This document shows positions 23,720 through 32,436 of a stretch of 64,000 nt of DNA, piece by piece. The position numbers were made by a program, and so were the translations under genes. The notes beneath the pieces were generated by a model. That model had not been told where the DNA came from and did not search any database. It saw nothing but the letters and a program-made list of their open reading frames with translations. The stretch comes from Chersky-806 sp036502405 (GTDB lineage Bacteria > Actinomycetota > Acidimicrobiia > IMCC26256 > JAENVU01). The number at the start of each line of letters is the position of its first letter. The stretch's first letter is position 1. Location of the stretch: positions 78,191-142,190 of the forward strand of contig DASXYP010000049.1 in assembly GCA_036502405.1 (NCBI GenBank), given 5' to 3'.

Positions 23720-24910
23720 TCACTGCTCTGGATGGAACACCACCTTGATCGCGCCGTCCTTCTTCTTCTGAAACATCTCGTAGGCGGCCGGGGCTTCGGA
23801 CAACGGCAGGTGATGCGTCGCGAAGGTGTCCACGCCGAGAGGGTCGTCCGAACCCGTGACCAGAGGCATGAGATCGTCGATCCACCGCTTGACGTTGGCC
23901 TGACCCATGCGGAGCTGGATCTGCTTGTCGAAGAGCGTCAACAGCGGAAGCGGATCCGACATGCCACCGTACACGCCTGACAACGAGATGGTCCCGCCGC
24001 GCCGCACCATGTCGATCGCGAGCATCACCGCGTTGAGACGGTCGACACCGGCCTTCTTCATGAGCTTCGCAGCGACGGCATCGGGCAGCAGCCCGGTCGC
24101 CTGCTGCGCGAACCTCGCGGCGTTGGAACCGTGCGCCTCCATCCCCACCGCATCGATCACCGCATCCGCGCCGCGTCCGTGCGTGAGCTCGCGGACCGCG
24201 TCCGCCGGGTCGTCCACGTCGTTCAGGTCGATCGTGTCGATCCCCCATTCCCGCGCGCGCTCCAGCCGTTCGGGGACGAGGTCGATGCCGATCACCAGCG
24301 AGGCGCCCAGATGCCGTGCCACCCGCGCCGACATCGAGCCGATGGGGCCCTGCCCGAGCACCACCACGTTGCCGCCCGGTGGGATGCTCGCGTACTGCAC
24401 GGCCTGCCAGGCCGTCGGCAGCACGTCGGACAGGAACACGAACCGGTCGTCCGCCGGACCTTCGGGAACCTTGATCGGGCCGAACTGCGCCTGCGGGACC
24501 CGCAACAACTCGGCCTGGCCGCCGGGAATCTGTCCGTAGAGCTTCGTGTAGCCGAACAGCGAGCCGCCGGTCCCCTGCGCCGTGTTCTGCGTGGTCTCAC
24601 ACTGCGAGTAGAGCGCCTGGTCGCACATGAAGCAGGTGCCGCACGAGATGTTGAACGGGATCACGACGCGGTCACCCGGCACCAGTCCCGGAACGGCCGC
24701 GCCGACCTCCTCCACGATGCCCATCGGCTCATGGCCCAGGATGTCGCCCTCGCCGAGGAACGCCGTCAGCACCTCGTACAGGTGCAGATCCGAACCGCAC
24801 AGTCCGGTGGACGTCACGCGTACGATCGCGTCGGTCGGCTCCTCGATCTTGGGATCCGGCACCTCTTCGACCCGCACATCACGCTTGCCGTGGAACGTCA
24901 CCGCCTTCAT
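23720..24910 (-). CDS. Zinc-dependent alcohol dehydrogenase, glutathione-independent formaldehyde dehydrogenase-like
   Basis: 396 residues, MDR superfamily. Catalytic zinc residues Cys38 (GLCGSD), His60 and Glu61 (GHEPMG); structural zinc cysteines 90, 93, 96 and 104 in CGTCFMCDQALYSQC; NAD loop VVVLGQGPIG. The long insertion after the cofactor motif and the overall length match the formaldehyde dismutase/glutathione-independent formaldehyde dehydrogenase subgroup. In principle its formate could feed the selenocysteine FDH at 2.8 kb, but they are 18 kb apart. It carries a sigmaB-like promoter 60 bp upstream. Confidence 0.88.
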   Translation of the reverse strand: MKAVTFHGKRDVRVEEVPDPKIEEPTDAIVRVTSTGLCGSDLHLYEVLTAFLGEGDILGHEPMGIVEEVGAAVPGLVPGDRVVIPFNISCGTCFMCDQALYSQCETTQNTAQGTGGSLFGYTKLYGQIPGGQAELLRVPQAQFGPIKVPEGPADDRFVFLSDVLPTAWQAVQYASIPPGGNVVVLGQGPIGSMSARVARHLGASLVIGIDLVPERLERAREWGIDTIDLNDVDDPADAVRELTHGRGADAVIDAVGMEAHGSNAARFAQQATGLLPDAVAAKLMKKAGVDRLNAVMLAIDMVRRGGTISLSGVYGGMSDPLPLLTLFDKQIQLRMGQANVKRWIDDLMPLVTGSDDPLGVDTFATHHLPLSEAPAAYEMFQKKKDGAIKVVFHPEQ

Positions 24911-24969
24911 CGCACCGCCCTCTCGAGCGCGTCGCGCTCACGTCGTCACTGACCTTCCGACCGCGCGCC

Positions 24970-24995
24970 GTACCCGCGCCCCAGGTCCGCCAAAC
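24970..24995 (-). promoter_or_regulatory. SigmaB/sigmaF-like promoter of the zinc ADH
   Basis: Minus strand: GTTT (24995-24992), 16-bp spacer, GGGTAC (24975-24970), 60 nt before the ATG at 24910. Confidence 0.6.
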
Positions 24996-25105
24996 GGCCG
25001 CGGCCACGTCCCGAAGCCTTGCCCCGACGGACCCAAGGCGGCTCGTGCTCGAGCATTCGAGGCGTCGTCGAATGTGTTCGTGTCGCTGGACCGCGCTCTG
25101 GCGCC

Positions 25106-26086
25106 TCAGGTCGTGACGACGAGCTTCCCGGCTGCGCTTCCGGCTTCCATGGCGGTGTGCGCTTCGACGATCTGGTCGAAGCCGTAGACGCGGTCGATCG
25201 GTACGACCGCGTCGCCGGCAGCGACCGCATCAAGGAATTCCTGCAGCACCGATCGGGGCAGGTCTTCGGCTTCGCCGTGGTAGGCAGTCAGCCGCACTCC
25301 TCGGGGCAGGTACTCGATCGGGTAGAAGTCCCGGACGGTCCAGACGTTGGACAGCATCCCGGTGAAGCACACGACCCCGTGCAGCCGAGTCGAGTGCAGC
25401 GTGTCCGGCAGGGTCGGCGTGCCAACGAGCTCGAGCGCGATGTCGACCCCGTCTCGGAGGATCTCGCGTACCTGCTGGGCGACGTTGCCGTCGTCGACCA
25501 GGACGTGCTCCACGCCGAGATCGATCAGCGCTGCGGTCTTGTTCGCGCTTCGGGTCGTCGAGAGCACGGTCATCTTCCGCTGCCGGGCGAGGACTGCTGC
25601 CGCCATGCCCACTGAAGAGGTGCCGCCGCGGATGAGGATCGACTGCCCGGGCTTCGCGTCGAGACCGACGGTGAGCGAGCCGTAGGCGGTCTGCAGCATC
25701 TCGGGCACTGCGCCGAGGGTCGACCACTCGAGAGCACTTGCGAATGGGATCACCTGACTCGCAGGCACGCACGTGTAGTCGGCGTAGCCCCCGTCGAAGG
25801 TGCGCCCCATTCCACCCATCATGGTGACGACCTGCTGGCCGATGGGGAGCTCCCCGCCCGGGCATCGGGCGACGAGGCCGGCAGCCTCGATGCCCAGAAC
25901 CCGCGGGAACGTCACACCGGACGCGAGGCCCTCCCGGGTCTGCAACTCGGATCGGTTCAACCCGAACGCCTTGACCTCGATCAGCACCCAACCGACCGCC
26001 GGCGTCGGGACCGGCAGCTCCCGGACCGTCAGCGTCTCAGGTGGGCCCGGCGCGTCGAGGACGATCGCTCGCATGGTCTCTGTCAT
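25106..26086 (-). CDS. Zinc-independent MDR oxidoreductase, quinone-reductase-like
   Basis: 326 residues. Lacks the catalytic zinc cysteine (FGLNRSELQTREG replaces GxCGSD), as in quinone oxidoreductase/zeta-crystallin types. Cofactor loop ILIRGGTSSVGMAAAVLA favours NADPH. Typical activity is reduction of quinones or enones. The next gene upstream, a Gfo/Idh/MocA oxidoreductase, ends 41 bp before its start, so they may form one operon. Confidence 0.85.
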   Translation of the reverse strand: MTETMRAIVLDAPGPPETLTVRELPVPTPAVGWVLIEVKAFGLNRSELQTREGLASGVTFPRVLGIEAAGLVARCPGGELPIGQQVVTMMGGMGRTFDGGYADYTCVPASQVIPFASALEWSTLGAVPEMLQTAYGSLTVGLDAKPGQSILIRGGTSSVGMAAAVLARQRKMTVLSTTRSANKTAALIDLGVEHVLVDDGNVAQQVREILRDGVDIALELVGTPTLPDTLHSTRLHGVVCFTGMLSNVWTVRDFYPIEYLPRGVRLTAYHGEAEDLPRSVLQEFLDAVAAGDAVVPIDRVYGFDQIVEAHTAMEAGSAAGKLVVTT

Positions 26087-26126
26087 CCAACCTCCTGGGC
26101 TCTGACCGTCGACTCGGAACGATGGC

Positions 26127-27239
26127 CTACAGCTTCACGCGTCTTCCTGACGCAGCAGACCTCTCGATGGCAGCGGTGACCTCGTGGCGCCGGACGGCAT
26201 CCGCGAAGTCGGGGACGGTGTGCTTCCCGGTATCAATGTCTGCCGCGAACGCGGCGTAGACGCGCCCGACGTTGAAGGCTGGCGCGCCTTGCAGGCTGGT
26301 GAGGGCAGGCCACTTCCGAGTCAGTCCCTCCGGTACCGCCAGCGCGGCGGGTTCGTTTCGGCCCTGCGCCCCCGCGATGCTCAATGGAAAGATCCCGGGG
26401 AGCGGGCCGTCAGCGGTGATCCGCAACGTTCCCACCGTTCCGTTGATCTCCCACTGGAAACCAATGCCGCCGGCCACCGCCTCGCGAATGTGAACACTGA
26501 CCGTCGCGCCGGAGCGGAGGGCGCCGATCACCGCGACTTGGTCGGCTGCTGTCTTCGCGAGCTTCTCGCCGGTCTCTTCGACCTTGATGACCGGCCGGCG
26601 GAGGTCCGACACCGCCGAGAGGTCGGCGAACTCGCCCAGCACGTAGTTGAGGGTGTCCAGGCTGTGGCCCACCGCGATCGTGAGCAGGTTGGCCCCGTTC
26701 GTGTTGTCGAGCATGTAGGCGTTTGCGTTGACCACGGCGTCGCCCGCGATCGACACCCCGATCATGGTCGTTGACAGAACCTCGCCGACGTACCCGTCGT
26801 GGACCAGTTCGCTGACGAACTCGATGGCCGGGGATTGTCGCCCCTGCAATCCGACGACGGACCGAACGCGCTGCTCGGCGGCGAGCGCGGCCATCGCCCG
26901 CGCGTCGTCGAGGTCGCGCCCCAGGGGCCACTCGCAGTAGACGGCCTTGCCGGCGTCAAGTGCGGCGGAAACGAGCTCTCGGTGGTGCGGAACTTTGACC
27001 GTCACCACAACCAGGTCGATGTCGGGCTGGGTGACCAGCTGCTCGTGGTCCGAGAACGCTGTGCTGACCCCGAACACTTCACCCGCGGCGGCAGCAGCTT
27101 CTGCGCTGTGCGCGCTGAGCGCGCGGATTTCGTAGTTCGGCAGAGCTCGCAGCGCCGGGATGTGGGCGGTGGCGGCCCAACCCCGGCTGGGGCTGACGCC
27201 GATGATCCCGACACCCAACTTCGATGGTGCAGATGTCAT
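26127..27239 (-). CDS. Gfo/Idh/MocA-family oxidoreductase
   Basis: 370 residues. Rossmann start LGVGIIGVSPSRGWAATAHIPAL, the family's VVVTVKVPHHRELV strand, and AVYCEWPLGRDLDDA, where the usual conserved Lys of EKP is Trp-Pro. The missing EKP lysine raises the possibility of a non-sugar or regulatory role. ATG 27239 has GAGGAGG upstream; in-frame extension to 27449 has no family similarity. Divergent from the spermidine-synthase-like gene. Confidence 0.82.
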   Translation of the reverse strand: MTSAPSKLGVGIIGVSPSRGWAATAHIPALRALPNYEIRALSAHSAEAAAAAGEVFGVSTAFSDHEQLVTQPDIDLVVVTVKVPHHRELVSAALDAGKAVYCEWPLGRDLDDARAMAALAAEQRVRSVVGLQGRQSPAIEFVSELVHDGYVGEVLSTTMIGVSIAGDAVVNANAYMLDNTNGANLLTIAVGHSLDTLNYVLGEFADLSAVSDLRRPVIKVEETGEKLAKTAADQVAVIGALRSGATVSVHIREAVAGGIGFQWEINGTVGTLRITADGPLPGIFPLSIAGAQGRNEPAALAVPEGLTRKWPALTSLQGAPAFNVGRVYAAFAADIDTGKHTVPDFADAVRRHEVTAAIERSAASGRRVKL

Positions 27240-27430
27240 TCGAACCTCCTCGTCCGCGAGTGCGCCGGGCGACGTACATGCCGGCGACGCGAGCGCGCGG
27301 GCAGCCCCCTTTGACGACCTCTCCAGAGTACGTGGTGGTCGATGACGCGTCAACAAACCTTCCGAGAGCCCGGCCCCAATACGGCGGCTCGCCGTAGGAC
27401 CGTTTGCATTTCCATTGCTGCGGGTATTCC

Positions 27431-29545
27431 ATGCTCCACTTCGGGGCAATGCTCGGGGAGCGGGGGCGGGCGGTGGGGCAAGAGCAGGCGGTGCAGCAAG
27501 TCGGGACGGCCACAGAGCCTTCGAGCGAGGCGCGCACCGGGAGGGCGCTGGGCGACCGGCCGCGATTGATCCTCCTGAGCTTCCTCATGCTCTTTGTCGA
27601 GCTGGCACTCATACGGTGGCTCGGCTCGAACATCCTCTACCTCTCGTACTTTTCGAACTTCGTGCTTCTCGGCAGCTTTCTCGGAATCGGGCTCGGCTTC
27701 TTGCATGCGGGTCGGCGGCCGGTGTTGTTCCCGTGGTCGCCCGTCGCTCTCGCTGTACTCGTGGTCTTCGTGCGGACATTCCCGGTGACCGTTCGCAACA
27801 CGGGCACCGACCTCATCTACTTCGGCGAGCTCAAGAGCTCCGGGCCACCGCGCGAGCTGGTCCTCGTGGTGATCTTCCTCGCAGTCGCGGCGACGCTTGC
27901 GTTCGTCGCCGACGGCGTAGCGAGAACGTTCATGCGCTTCGAGGCGCTCGAGGCCTACAAGCTCGACCTGATCGGCAGCGTGTTCGGGATCGCGGTCTAC
28001 GTTCTCGTCTCGTTCCTCGGCGCGCCCCCATTGGTCTGGGGAATCATCGTCGCAGCCGCATTCCTCGCGCTCATGCTGCCCGAGCGGCGACTGATCCCGA
28101 TCGGTGCCCTGCTCCTGCTCGTGCTGGTGCTGGGCATCGAGTCGTTCGCGGCGAACACCAGCTGGTCGCCGTATTACAAGATCGAAACGGCGCCGAACGT
28201 CGGAAGTCCCGGCGTCAGCGTCAAAGTCAATGGCGTTCCCCATCAGGCCGAGCTGAGCGCGGCGAAGAACCCGCTGTACTCGGCGGCATACAGCCGCGCC
28301 AAGGTCGCCGCGCTCGATGATGTGCTCGTCGTCGGCGCCGGCACCGGCAACGATGTCGCGGTCGCGCTGCGCAACGGTGCGAAGCACATCGACGCGGTCG
28401 AGATCGATCCCCGCATTCGAGAGATCGGTGGCGAGACCCATCCGGACCGGCCGTATTCGGATGCGCGGGTGCATACGCACATCAACGACGGCCGGGCATA
28501 CCTCGAGAACTCCGATCGCAAATACGACCTCATCCTGTTCGCGCTCCCCGACTCGATCACGTTGATCCAGGGCCAATCGTCACTGCGGCTCGAGAGCTAC
28601 CTCTTCACGAAAGAGTCGATCGAATCGGCGCGCTCACACCTGAAGCGCAATGGCGTGTTCGCCATGTACAACTACTACCGCGAGCAATGGCTCGTGGACC
28701 GCTACGCAAACACGCTGGACCAGGCCTTCAACCGGTCGCCGTGTGTCGTCTCGATCGGTCCCCCCGGCACGGGGGCCCTCGCGATTCTCATGGACGCGCC
28801 CAAGGCGAGCTCCGTCGACTGCGAGACCCCCGCACCGGCGGGCGGCACCGCAGGGGTCTGGCAGCGGCCGGCGAGGGTCGAGCAACCCGCGACCGACGAC
28901 CACCCCTTCCCATACCTCAAGGGGCGAAGTCTGCCGTCGTTCTACGTGGTGACCATCCTGCTCATCCTCTTGTTCTCCGCCATCGCCGTGCGAGTGGTCG
29001 GAGGGCCGCTGCGGCCGATGGTGCGCTACATCGATCTCTTCTTCATGGGCGCGGCCTTTCTCCTGCTCGAGACCAAGAGCGTGGTCCAATTCGCGTTGCT
29101 CTTCGGCACGACCTGGTTCGTGAACGCGCTCGTGTTCCTCGGAGTGCTCGGCACCGTCCTGCTCGCGGTGCTCATCGCCCAGCGCGTCACCTTCCGACAT
29201 CCCGCGCGCCTGTACCTGGTGCTGCTCGCCTCGCTCGTTCTCGCTTGGCTCGTGCCGCCGGATCAGCTGCTCGGGCTTCCAGCCCCGACGCGATTCCTCG
29301 CTGCCACGGCGCTCGCCTTCCTTCCGATCTTCACCGCGAACCTGGTCTTTGCCTCGCGGTTCAAGGAGACCGCACACATCGCAACGGCGTTCGGGGCGAA
29401 CCTGCTCGGAGCGATGTTCGGCGGTCTGCTCGAGTACGCGTCGCTCGTCGTGGGCTACCGCGCGCTCCTGTTTCTCGTTGCGCTGCTCTACGGTCTGGCG
29501 TTCCTCACCGGCCGGACGCATCTACGCGCCGGGGTCGCGGCCTGA
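27431..29545 (+). CDS. Membrane-embedded spermidine-synthase-like protein
   Basis: About 705 residues. An N-terminal block of about seven membrane helices (from LILLSFLMLFVELALIRWLG), a central methyltransferase-fold domain with VLVVGAGTGNDVAVAL, DAVEIDPRI and INDGRAYL as in spermidine synthases, then five to six more helices. Such polytopic SpeE-like proteins are widespread and mostly uncharacterised. Start uncertain: ATG 27431 or ATG 27449 (MLGERGRAVGQ). The aminopropyl acceptor cannot be predicted; enzyme activity itself is unproven for this architecture. Confidence 0.75.
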   Translation: MLHFGAMLGERGRAVGQEQAVQQVGTATEPSSEARTGRALGDRPRLILLSFLMLFVELALIRWLGSNILYLSYFSNFVLLGSFLGIGLGFLHAGRRPVLFPWSPVALAVLVVFVRTFPVTVRNTGTDLIYFGELKSSGPPRELVLVVIFLAVAATLAFVADGVARTFMRFEALEAYKLDLIGSVFGIAVYVLVSFLGAPPLVWGIIVAAAFLALMLPERRLIPIGALLLLVLVLGIESFAANTSWSPYYKIETAPNVGSPGVSVKVNGVPHQAELSAAKNPLYSAAYSRAKVAALDDVLVVGAGTGNDVAVALRNGAKHIDAVEIDPRIREIGGETHPDRPYSDARVHTHINDGRAYLENSDRKYDLILFALPDSITLIQGQSSLRLESYLFTKESIESARSHLKRNGVFAMYNYYREQWLVDRYANTLDQAFNRSPCVVSIGPPGTGALAILMDAPKASSVDCETPAPAGGTAGVWQRPARVEQPATDDHPFPYLKGRSLPSFYVVTILLILLFSAIAVRVVGGPLRPMVRYIDLFFMGAAFLLLETKSVVQFALLFGTTWFVNALVFLGVLGTVLLAVLIAQRVTFRHPARLYLVLLASLVLAWLVPPDQLLGLPAPTRFLAATALAFLPIFTANLVFASRFKETAHIATAFGANLLGAMFGGLLEYASLVVGYRALLFLVALLYGLAFLTGRTHLRAGVAA

Positions 29546-29573
29546 GGCCGGCTTGCCATTCTCGCACTGCGAC

Positions 29574-29591
29574 GTCACGTTCGAGCGTGAC
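29574..29591 (+). terminator. Stem-loop after the spermidine-synthase-like gene
   Basis: GTCACG (29574-29579), loop TTCGAG, CGTGAC (29586-29591), 28 nt after the stop; no T-run. A modest candidate. Confidence 0.4.
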
Positions 29592-29609
29592 GCCGGTGGG
29601 CTAGTGGTC

Positions 29610-29624
29610 GAGGTCGATGACCTC
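29610..29624. promoter_or_regulatory. Inverted repeat GAGGTC-GAT-GACCTC, possible operator
   Basis: Perfect 6-bp inverted repeat with a 3-bp centre, 85 bp upstream of the thioesterase start. The size fits a TetR- or GntR-type operator, but no regulator gene is adjacent and no second copy was noticed. Confidence 0.3.
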
Positions 29625-29709
29625 TCGGTCCATCGCAAGCCACTCAGTGCCCGTGGCGAGGACACGCCAGAGCGGGCAAGATGCGCCCGATAGGCGCGGG
29701 GAGGGCTCG

Positions 29710-30582
29710 ATGGCGGGCAGTCAGCAGGACGTTTCGCGTGTGGTTGTTCAGTCCGTACACGAGTTCCTCGGTGGCCCCACGCCGGAAGGCGACGAATGGC
29801 GTTTCGAGTTCGGCGCGCATCTGAACAGCAACTGGGGTGCGGTATACGGCGGTGCACTCGCCGCCGGGGCGCTCGCCGTAGCGCGATCGATCGCACCGGA
29901 GCGCTCGCCGCGCTCCATGCACATCCAGATGGTGCGGTCCGTTCCGAGCGGACGCGCGTTTGCGGCGGCCACGGTACGGCACCCCGGCCGGAGCGTGGCA
30001 ACCGTCGAAGTCGACCTCTATGACACGCGGCGCAAGCTCGCAGCGATCGCGCTCTTGACAATGGTGACACCTGAAGCTGTCGCCGCTGAACACGACCGCA
30101 GCGCCGCAACACCGCCGTTTCGCCTCATCGAGACACCGATCGGTGTGGACGATGAGCTCCCAGGGGCGGTCGCGGCCGGGATCGTCGCAACCCTCGGACT
30201 CAACCGACGCTTCGCTGCGCGCAACACCCTCCCAAGGGCGGAGAACTTCCGGCAGAGCGTCGATGGGTCGGCCGCGAGCGCGATGGAGTGCACGGTCCCG
30301 TGGGACGACCTCGAACACGCCGGGCCGGAAGCCGCGTGCCTCATCGCAGACTCGGCCGTCGCCATGCCGATCTTGAACTCCTACATCCCCGTCGAGAACA
30401 TCGGACCGAATCCCGACCTCACGTTGCGCTTCACCACCGCGCCCGCAACCCGCATCATCCAAGCGGCGTCCAACATGCTTTCCGTCCAGGACGGAACCAC
30501 CACGATCGGCATTGAAGTGCAAGCCGGCGACAACCAGCTCGCACACGGACTCGCAACATCGCTGCTGCTACGCCCCTCGTAG
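29710..30582 (+). CDS. Double-hotdog acyl-CoA thioesterase-like protein
   Basis: 290 residues. The N-terminal hotdog shows LNSNWGAVYGGALAAGALAVA then SMHIQMVRSVPSGRAFAAATVRHPGRSVATVEVDLYD; a second hotdog occupies the C-terminal half, ending GIEVQAGDNQLAHGLATSLLL. This is the TesB-like/4HBT_3 double-hotdog layout. Thioesterases of this group hydrolyse acyl-CoAs; the substrate is unknown. ATG 29710 follows a GGGGAGGG stretch. Confidence 0.75.
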   Translation: MAGSQQDVSRVVVQSVHEFLGGPTPEGDEWRFEFGAHLNSNWGAVYGGALAAGALAVARSIAPERSPRSMHIQMVRSVPSGRAFAAATVRHPGRSVATVEVDLYDTRRKLAAIALLTMVTPEAVAAEHDRSAATPPFRLIETPIGVDDELPGAVAAGIVATLGLNRRFAARNTLPRAENFRQSVDGSAASAMECTVPWDDLEHAGPEAACLIADSAVAMPILNSYIPVENIGPNPDLTLRFTTAPATRIIQAASNMLSVQDGTTTIGIEVQAGDNQLAHGLATSLLLRPS

Positions 30583-30780
30583 TCGCCACATCCGACGAGA
30601 TCGCGGGGGACAGGGCGAACGGTGGCCTGGTCGAGCGCGTCGGCACCCGCTCCGAGACCCCTTTCCTGCCTCGCTACTGGTCAGGAAGACCCGCGAGCAG
30701 GCCCGGGTCGTGGTCGACTGAGCGCGCAGTGCGGCTCGCGTATGCCCCGATGCGTACGCGGGTGGCCTGTCGCCCCAACC

Positions 30781-31203
30781 TCAGGCTGGCGGCGCGACGC
30801 CGAGCTGGCGCCACATTCCGGCCTCGTCGTAGACCTCCCACGCCTGGGCGATCTTGCCGTTGTCGATACGGAAGATGACCACCTCGTCCACCGTCGCGGA
30901 CCGTCCTGTCGGGGCCATCCCGAACAGAGGCTGCGTGAGAGTTCCGTGATACGGCATGTGTGCGACGACAACCTCGCCTTCCGCGATCAGGGTTTGCAGC
31001 TCGAACTGCCAGTCCGGGAATGCAGTTGTCCACTCGTGCGCGATGGCTCGAGTGGCGGCTGGGTTGCACGAGACGATCATGCCGCTGACGCCGAGGACTG
31101 CGTCGCCGGCCATGAGGTCGTCGAAGCGCTCGAAGTCACGCTCGTTCCAGGCGGCCACGAAGGCTCGAACGATGTCCTTGTTGCCATCGAGATCAGCGGT
31201 CAC
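30781..31203 (-). CDS. SnoaL-like polyketide-cyclase-fold protein
   Basis: 140 residues: NKDIVRAFVAAWNERDFERFDDLMAGD, the NTF2-like helical start, then EWTTAFPDWQFELQTLIAEGEVVVAHMPYHGT and FRIDNGKIAQAWEVYDEAGMWRQLG, the usual SnoaL-like ester-cyclase family pattern. GTG 31203 has GGAGG upstream. It is divergent from an ECF sigma factor that itself carries a C-terminal SnoaL-like domain, with a palindrome between them, so the two are likely co-regulated. Confidence 0.85.
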   Translation of the reverse strand: MTADLDGNKDIVRAFVAAWNERDFERFDDLMAGDAVLGVSGMIVSCNPAATRAIAHEWTTAFPDWQFELQTLIAEGEVVVAHMPYHGTLTQPLFGMAPTGRSATVDEVVIFRIDNGKIAQAWEVYDEAGMWRQLGVAPPA

Positions 31204-31256
31204 GGGGTCCTCCAGTCGCTCATTACGGGTGATCCAGGGATGCCGGCGCCGGCCGC

Positions 31257-31272
31257 AAAGTTCGTGAACTTT
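31257..31272. promoter_or_regulatory. Perfect palindrome AAAGTTC-GT-GAACTTT between SnoaL and sigma genes
   Basis: 7-bp inverted repeat with a 2-bp centre in the 96-bp divergent spacer. It is strikingly AT-rich for this genome, so chance is unlikely. It should be an operator or an overlapping pair of promoter elements controlling both genes. Confidence 0.55.
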
Positions 31273-31299
31273 TCCGCCGGCTGGAGCATCCTTGGAAGC

Positions 31300-32214
31300 A
31301 TGGAAGGACCATCGATCAGCGACCCTGACCTGGTTGCTCTCGCCCGGGCGGGCGAGATGCAGGCACTGGCGGGCCTGCTGGAGCGGTACCGGCCGTCGTT
31401 GTACGCAGCGGCGATCGCCACCCTCCGCAATCGCGACGATGCCCTCGACGCAGTGCAGGAGACCTGCATGACGGCGCTCCTGAAGCTCGGATCGCTACGG
31501 GATCCCGCCGCGGTGGGCGGCTGGCTGCACGCGGTCCTGCGCAACACGTGTCTCACGCGTCTCCGCTCTCGCCGCGAGGTGCCGCACGAGAGGGTGGATC
31601 CTCTCCCGTTGACGGGCGTGCCCGCGCCCGATGACGCTCTGGATCGGCTCGTCGACGGCGAGTTGGTGTGGGCCGCGCTCGACGCTCTCAGCACCGACGA
31701 TCGCGAGACCGTCATGCTTCGCTACTTCAGTCGATGCCGTAGCTACGAACAGATCGCGTGTATCACAGGCGCGCCGGTCGGGACAGTCCGGAGCCGGCTG
31801 CATCGCTCGCGGGCGTTGCTGAGCCACGCATTGCAGCGAACGGTGATCGGTACCGCGTTCTCCCATGCCGAGCTCGAGCGAACACGCCGAAACATCTGGG
31901 AGCAGTTCTACGCCGAGCTTCATGACGCGCCCGTCCCCGGCACCTATAGGGACACCTACGCATCGGACGTCGAAGTCACCGACTCCGTTGGTCACTGGCA
32001 GGGAGTCAAGGACTGGTCGGCGCACGAGCGAGAAGCGATCGGGCTCGGTGTCCGGGCCCGCGTCCAAGGGGTCGTCGTCAGCCGCGATCTCACGATCATC
32101 GAGATCGACTTCCTCAATCCGGAGTCGGCGAGTGATCACTGTCCCCCGCGCAGCACGTTCGTCCATCACCTGGAGGCTGGACGGTCGCGACGGCTCGACA
32201 TCCACTACGTCTGA
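31300..32214 (+). CDS. ECF sigma factor with C-terminal SnoaL-like domain
   Basis: 304 residues. Sigma region 2 (ALAGLLERYRPSLYAAAIATLRNRDDALDAVQETCMTALL) is followed by region 4 (VWAALDALSTDDRETVMLRYFSRCRSYEQIACITGAPVGTVRSRLHRSRALL). The last about 110 residues (RNIWEQFYAELHDA ... IIEIDFLN) form an NTF2/SnoaL-like fold. Fused SnoaL domains mark ECF41/ECF56-type factors, in which the extension controls activity in place of an anti-sigma. ATG 31300 is chosen; an upstream in-frame ATG (31240) would put the palindrome in the coding region. Confidence 0.85.
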   Translation: MEGPSISDPDLVALARAGEMQALAGLLERYRPSLYAAAIATLRNRDDALDAVQETCMTALLKLGSLRDPAAVGGWLHAVLRNTCLTRLRSRREVPHERVDPLPLTGVPAPDDALDRLVDGELVWAALDALSTDDRETVMLRYFSRCRSYEQIACITGAPVGTVRSRLHRSRALLSHALQRTVIGTAFSHAELERTRRNIWEQFYAELHDAPVPGTYRDTYASDVEVTDSVGHWQGVKDWSAHEREAIGLGVRARVQGVVVSRDLTIIEIDFLNPESASDHCPPRSTFVHHLEAGRSRRLDIHYV

Positions 32215-32436
32215 GCCTGCCTTCCCACGCCGGCTCGCCGTGAGATCACAGATCGATCGTTGCCTCATGCAATTCGGTTCGTCGTGCAACATCCCTGTGA
32301 GATCGCGCTCGAGACCAATGAAGAGGTGGAAGCGAAGCGCGGATCGGATCCGAAATGCCGGGCATTGTGAGCGGTCTCGAAACTTGGAATGCAGAGCTCG
32401 CCGGGTCAGGATGCATTCGGCAGCAAGGCAAAGCCG

